DNA of 64,000 bases from Streptomyces sp. XD-27 (GTDB lineage: Bacteria; Actinomycetota; Actinomycetes; Streptomycetales; Streptomycetaceae). The notes beneath the pieces were generated by a model. The model was not told the origin of the DNA and made no database searches. It saw only the letters and a program-made list of their open reading frames with translations. Every line of letters starts with the position of its first letter. The stretch's first letter is position 1. This document shows positions 60,402-64,000 of this stretch, in pieces. The translations under genes were made by a program, and so were the position numbers. Location of the stretch: assembly GCF_030553055.1 (NCBI RefSeq), contig NZ_CP130713.1:7006001-7070000 (forward strand). Direction: 5' to 3'.

Positions 60402-60471
60402 GGCCCTCCCTGTCTCCGTGGACCACCGACCTGACGGATCATCAGAAGTGTACGGAGGCGGCCTCGCGCAA

Positions 60472-60518
60472 GGAACCCGGCCGTGCGCACGGAACCCGAC
60501 CGTGTGCACGGAACCCGG
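60472..60518. repeat. 19-bp tandem repeat between vanX-like gene and DUF35 gene
   Basis: Two and a half copies of GGAACCCGGCCGTGCGCAC (with changes) run up to the dipeptidase stop. Possibly slippage; no stem of terminator strength. Confidence 0.6.
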
Positions 60519-60521
60519 CCG

Positions 60522-61328
60522 TTAACGGCGGCCCGACAGGGCTCGCCGCGAGACGGGGAAGTCGAAGTACGTGTCCGGGAACGGCTCCGGCTTGTACGTG
60601 TAGTGCCACCACTCCTCGGCCAGGTTGACGAAGCCCGCCCGCTCCAGCGCGCCCTTGAGCAGCAGCCGGTTCGCCCGCTGTGCGCCCTGGATCCGCGGGT
60701 CGAGCGTGTGGGAGAGGGTGTCGAAGCAGTCGAACCCGGTGCCCATGTCCACGGAGTTGTCCGGGAACCGCTCCGCCTGCGGCGCGTAGCACGGCACGAG
60801 CGGCTCACCCGGCACATACGGCCGCGTCGGAACGGCCGGCAGCCGCACGATCGTCAGATCGGCCGTACTGCCCCGGCTGTGCCCCGACTTCTCGGCGATA
60901 TAGCCGTCCAGAAACAGCCTCGACTTGTCGACATGCGGATAGAACTCCTCCTTCATCGCCTGGTCGTCGAGATCCTCGGCCCAGGCCACGAAGTCGTCGA
61001 CCGCGCGCTGCGGCCGGTAGCAGTCGTACGCCTTCAGCGAGTAGCCCAGCGGCAGCAGCTCACGCTGCGCGGTACGCAGCGCCTCGGCGGCCGGGCGCGT
61101 CAGGATGCACATCGGCCGGCGGTAGCCGTCGATCCGGTGACCGGTGAAGTTGTGCGGAGTGACGTAGCGGATCTCCTGAAGGATCGTCGGGTCCACCTCA
61201 CTGAGGGCCACGAACTCCTTCGGGGCCTTCGGCTCCGGTTCGGCGTGTGCCGGGGTCGGCGTGACGAGAGCCGCCACGGCGGCAAGGGACACGATGAGCG
61301 CGCGCACAGCGGCGGCAGGTCTTGGCAT
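60522..61328 (-). CDS. Secreted D-alanyl-D-alanine dipeptidase (VanX/DdpX family)
   Basis: 268 residues, ATG with GGAGGGGG upstream. Signal peptide (VRALIVSLAAVAALVTPTPAHA). The M15D zinc site SGHSRGSTADLTI supplies His and Asp, and EWWHYTYK supplies the catalytic Glu and last His; MGTGFDCFDTLSH is also characteristic. Family reaction: hydrolysis of D-Ala-D-Ala. An exported form points to wall-peptide turnover rather than vancomycin resistance, and no vanHA or vanRS genes are adjacent. Confidence 0.9.
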   Translation of the reverse strand: MPRPAAAVRALIVSLAAVAALVTPTPAHAEPEPKAPKEFVALSEVDPTILQEIRYVTPHNFTGHRIDGYRRPMCILTRPAAEALRTAQRELLPLGYSLKAYDCYRPQRAVDDFVAWAEDLDDQAMKEEFYPHVDKSRLFLDGYIAEKSGHSRGSTADLTIVRLPAVPTRPYVPGEPLVPCYAPQAERFPDNSVDMGTGFDCFDTLSHTLDPRIQGAQRANRLLLKGALERAGFVNLAEEWWHYTYKPEPFPDTYFDFPVSRRALSGRR

Positions 61329-61435
61329 GCCCCCTCCAGATACCAGCCGCACACCCCGTCGACAAGAACACGCACGTGCCGCAGGCGAAGAACACGCATG
61401 CGCCGCAGGCGCCGCCGTGCTCCACCGGACACGTC

Positions 61436-64000
61436 CTAACAGCCCCGCATCCGCACCGGATACCCCACCTCCGCCGCCCCGTCCTGCTCCACGACCACCT
61501 CGCCGTTGCGCCACCGCGTCGTGAACCGCACCGCCGACGGCCGCTCCCACCCGTCTCCCGCGTCCGCGAACAGCAGCCCGCCACCGGTACGCCCCGCAGC
61601 GGGCGCCCACACCTCCAACTCCACCGCGCCGTCCGCACCGGCCACCGGAATCACCGAGCCGGCCCGCGCCAGCACCGGGATCCGCGACCACGGCGCCGCC
61701 GGCCGCGCCCAGCCCGGACCTTCGTACGCCCGGCCGGTCGCCGTGTCGTACCAGCGCCCGCGCGGCAGCCGGACCCGCCGCTCGCGCGCGCCTTCCTCCA
61801 CCACCGGCGCCACCAGCAGCGAATCCCCCAGCAGAAACGCGTCCTCGCAGTCCCGCAACGCCCGGTCCTGCGGCTGCCGCCACCACACCGGCCGCACATA
61901 CGGGGCACCCGTACGCCGCGCCACCTCCGCCAGCGTCACGAAGTACGGCATCAGCCGCTGCCGCTCGCGCAGCGCCGCCGCCGCGTGCTCCAGCACGTCC
62001 GGGCCGAACTCCCACGGCTCCCGCCGCCCCGCCCAGATCGCCGAATGCGTACGGAACAGCGGCAGGTACGAGGCCAGCTGGAACCAGCGCAGAAACAGCT
62101 CGGGCGACGGACTGCTGGTGAAACCGCCCACGTCGGGACCGGAGTACGGCACCCCGCACAGGCCCAGGCCCAAGACCAGCGCCAGCGAGGCCCGCAGCCC
62201 CGGCCAGCCGGTGGCCACGTCGCCGGACCAGGTGCCCCCGTACCGCTGCATCCCCGCCCACCCCGAGCGGGAGAACAGGAACGGCCGCTCCTCGGGCCGC
62301 AACGCGCACAGCCCCTCGTACCCGGCGCGCGCCATCGCCAGCGCGTACACGTTGTGCGCCTCGCGGTGGTCCCCGCCACGGCCGTCCAGGTCGTGGCGGG
62401 CGGAGCGCGGCAGCGTCGGGTCGCCGAAGGCCGCGAAGGACACCGGTTCGTTCATGTCGTGCCACACCCCGGAGAAGCCCTGCGCCAGCCGCTCCGCGTA
62501 CAGCCCGGCCCACCACTCGCGCACCCCCGGGTCGGTGAAGTCCGGGAAGACCGCCTCACCCGGCCACACCACGCCCCGCACCGTCCGGCCCCGCGCGTCG
62601 CGGACGAACGCGTCCGCCGCCAGCCCGCTGTCGTACACCGGATCCCCCGGTTCGGCCTTCACCGCGGGGTCCACGATCGACACCAGCCGCACCCCGTCCG
62701 CGCGCAGCTCGGCGGCCAGCCCCGGCAGCTCCGGGAACCGCCGCGGGTCGACGGTGAAGACCCGGTGGCCGCGGTAGTGGTCGATGTCCAGGTGCAGCGC
62801 GGACAGCGGCAGTTTCCGGTCCCGGTAGCCCGCCGCCACCCGCCGCACCTCCTGCTCGTCACCGAAGCCCCAGCGCGCGTGCTGGTAGCCCAGCGCCCAG
62901 CTCGGCGGGACCGCGGGGGCGCCGGTCAGCGCCGTCCAGCCGTGCAGCACCCGCGCCGGGGTGCCCACGATCACCCAGTAGCGCAGCGGCCCGCCCTCCA
63001 TCCGCAGCACGCAGGACCCGGGCCGGTCGTGCCCGGAACCGTTGCCCTCCTCACCCGCGCGCAGGGTGACCGTGCCGTCCCAGGAGTTGTCGTGGAAGAT
63101 CAGATGGGTTCCCGCGTCCGCCACCACGAGCTGCACCGGCATGGTCACGTACAGCGGGTCGTCACCGGGCCCGAAGCTGCCGCCGGGGTCGGTGTTCCAC
63201 AGCCGGTACGTGCCGTCCCGCAGCCGCGGCCCGGCCGACCGGCCGCCCAGCCCGAAGACGGCGGCGTCCGGGGCCACTTCGGACCGCTGAACCCAGGCCG
63301 TGGCCGCACCACCCGCGGCAGCACCCGGCGCGCGGCCGACCTGCGAGGGGATCCCGGCATCCTCCCGCGGGCCCCCACCGCCCTGCCCGGCCGCACCGCC
63401 CTGCCCGGCCGCACCGCCCTGCCCGGCCGCGCCGCCGTCCCCGGCCGCACCGCCCTGCCCGGCTGCACCGCCCTGCCCGGCCGCGCCGCCGTCCCCGGCC
63501 GCGCCGCCGTTCCCGGCCGCACTGCCGTCCCCAGGCTGGTCACCGTCCCCGCTCTCGCCGCCGCCCGCCGACCCGTCGCCGTTCACCCGTGCCCCGGTCG
63601 CCGAGGCGGCCCCCGCCGAGGCGGCCCCCGCCCCGTCCGCCGGTTCCCACCAGCGCGGTGGCAGGTCCCGGCGGAGCACCACCCCGCCCGGTGTCCGGAT
63701 CTCGACCGTGCCCACCCGGGACACCGCGACCGTCACCCGCTCCGACACCACCCGCCACCCGCCGTCGGTGTCCGGCTCCAGCACCGCCCGCTCGTCCGCC
63801 TCCAGCGCCGGCCCCGGCCCGGCCAGGCCGTACGACGGTTCGGGACCGGCCCCGTCCCAGCCGCAGAACACCGCACCGGACTTCGTCACACGCACCCGCA
63901 GCGACGACCGCGCGAACCGCACCACCCCGCCGCCCGGCTGCGGATCGGCGCCCTGCGCGGCCCCCGGCGTGCGGGCGCGCTCCGGCCCCCGCCGCGGCAG
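61436..64000 (-). CDS. Glycoside hydrolase family 31 (alpha-glucosidase type), 5' end outside window, Gly-Ala repeat insertion
   Basis: 855 codons visible; the frame is open to the right edge and the sequence before the GTG at 63925 (GADPQPGGGVVRFARSS) resembles relatives, so the true start probably lies beyond the window. GH31 core: LHLDIDHYRGHRVFTVD, GVWHDMNEP (nucleophile Asp), FLFSRSGWAGMQRYGGTWSGDVATGW (acid/base Asp), YSGPDVGGF, LFRTHS. No signal peptide in the visible part. An N-terminal beta domain is interrupted by about 55 residues of (GGAAGQ)n-type repeat. Known activity of the family: retaining alpha-glucosidase or xylosidase; substrate not determined. Confidence 0.88.
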   Translation of the reverse strand: MPRRGPERARTPGAAQGADPQPGGGVVRFARSSLRVRVTKSGAVFCGWDGAGPEPSYGLAGPGPALEADERAVLEPDTDGGWRVVSERVTVAVSRVGTVEIRTPGGVVLRRDLPPRWWEPADGAGAASAGAASATGARVNGDGSAGGGESGDGDQPGDGSAAGNGGAAGDGGAAGQGGAAGQGGAAGDGGAAGQGGAAGQGGAAGQGGGGPREDAGIPSQVGRAPGAAAGGAATAWVQRSEVAPDAAVFGLGGRSAGPRLRDGTYRLWNTDPGGSFGPGDDPLYVTMPVQLVVADAGTHLIFHDNSWDGTVTLRAGEEGNGSGHDRPGSCVLRMEGGPLRYWVIVGTPARVLHGWTALTGAPAVPPSWALGYQHARWGFGDEQEVRRVAAGYRDRKLPLSALHLDIDHYRGHRVFTVDPRRFPELPGLAAELRADGVRLVSIVDPAVKAEPGDPVYDSGLAADAFVRDARGRTVRGVVWPGEAVFPDFTDPGVREWWAGLYAERLAQGFSGVWHDMNEPVSFAAFGDPTLPRSARHDLDGRGGDHREAHNVYALAMARAGYEGLCALRPEERPFLFSRSGWAGMQRYGGTWSGDVATGWPGLRASLALVLGLGLCGVPYSGPDVGGFTSSPSPELFLRWFQLASYLPLFRTHSAIWAGRREPWEFGPDVLEHAAAALRERQRLMPYFVTLAEVARRTGAPYVRPVWWRQPQDRALRDCEDAFLLGDSLLVAPVVEEGARERRVRLPRGRWYDTATGRAYEGPGWARPAAPWSRIPVLARAGSVIPVAGADGAVELEVWAPAAGRTGGGLLFADAGDGWERPSAVRFTTRWRNGEVVVEQDGAAEVGYPVRMRGC
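63376..63533 (-). repeat. 18-bp tandem repeats in GH31 gene
   Basis: About nine units of the form GCCGCACCGCCCTGCCCG (plus strand) or GCCGCGCCGCCGTCCCCG. On the coding strand they give GGAAGQ or GGAAGD hexapeptides. Confidence 0.85.

Noticed and set aside
60522..61328. Vancomycin-resistance gene vanX
   Set aside because: It has a signal peptide and no vanH, vanA or vanRS neighbours, so a wall-turnover dipeptidase is more likely than a resistance operon.
63376..63533. Possible CRISPR or minisatellite unrelated to coding
   Set aside because: 18-bp units without spacers, in frame with the GH31 protein on both sides.

Overview
The window is high-GC actinobacterial DNA and almost certainly from a Streptomyces chromosome. 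The evidence is G+C-saturated third codon positions, GTG/TTG starts, TANNNT-type -10 boxes (several apparently leaderless), a complete conservon operon (cvnABCD), a DUF397 protein, an NsdA-like regulator, an ECF41 sigma factor, and rare TTA (bldA) codons confined to a few regulatory or accessory genes. I found no rRNA, tRNA, CRISPR array, transposase or integrase.

Layout. 0-9 kb: lipid catabolism genes: a truncated acyl-CoA synthetase, a divergent FadD/EchA pair with a TetR-type palindrome between them, then a coupled DUF35 protein and two Cys-less thiolase-fold proteins. This resembles the fadD19-echA19 and Rv3521-ltp4-ltp3 sets of sterol side-chain degraders. A secreted chorismate mutase and a GNAT lie alongside. 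9-15 kb: DUF397 protein, leucine-rich-repeat protein, terpene synthase, and a large LuxR/LAL ATPase regulator. The last three each carry one TTA codon. 15-26 kb: secreted amidase, aminoglycoside-phosphotransferase-like kinase, NsdA-like regulator, PAS/SpoIIE phosphatase, HEAT-repeat protein, and a carboxymuconolactone decarboxylase/ECF41 sigma unit with its own promoter signature. 26-36 kb: a translationally coupled run MgtA-like GT4, second GT4, SGNH hydrolase, HyuA-HyuB-type oxoprolinase. 36-41.5 kb: pxpABC 5-oxoprolinase, a FadR-type GntR regulator and a DUF969/DUF979 permease pair. The pxpA and DUF969 promoters are near-identical and share a 17-bp operator. 41.5-50 kb: a three-gene condensin-like set (MksF/MksE/MksB or JetA/B/C order) with an 1,806-residue SMC-like ATPase and no JetD/MksG neighbour. 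50-55 kb: conservon with a TTA codon in cvnC. 55-64 kb: glycerol kinase, EAL-CBS-GGDEF protein, a second thiolase/DUF35 pair (this one keeps the catalytic Cys), a secreted VanX-type dipeptidase and a GH31 glucosidase running off the right edge.

Data quality. Nine genes need exactly one added base, always interpretable as a base lost from a G or C homopolymer, to restore an otherwise conserved frame. In one of them the defect sits in the only 41-bp unit of a 42-bp tandem array. I therefore treat these as probable sequencing errors and annotate the full genes rather than pseudogenes.

Simple-sequence expansions inside coding genes are another recurring trait (second GT4, SGNH hydrolase, oxoprolinase, PxpB, SMC-like ATPase, GH31).
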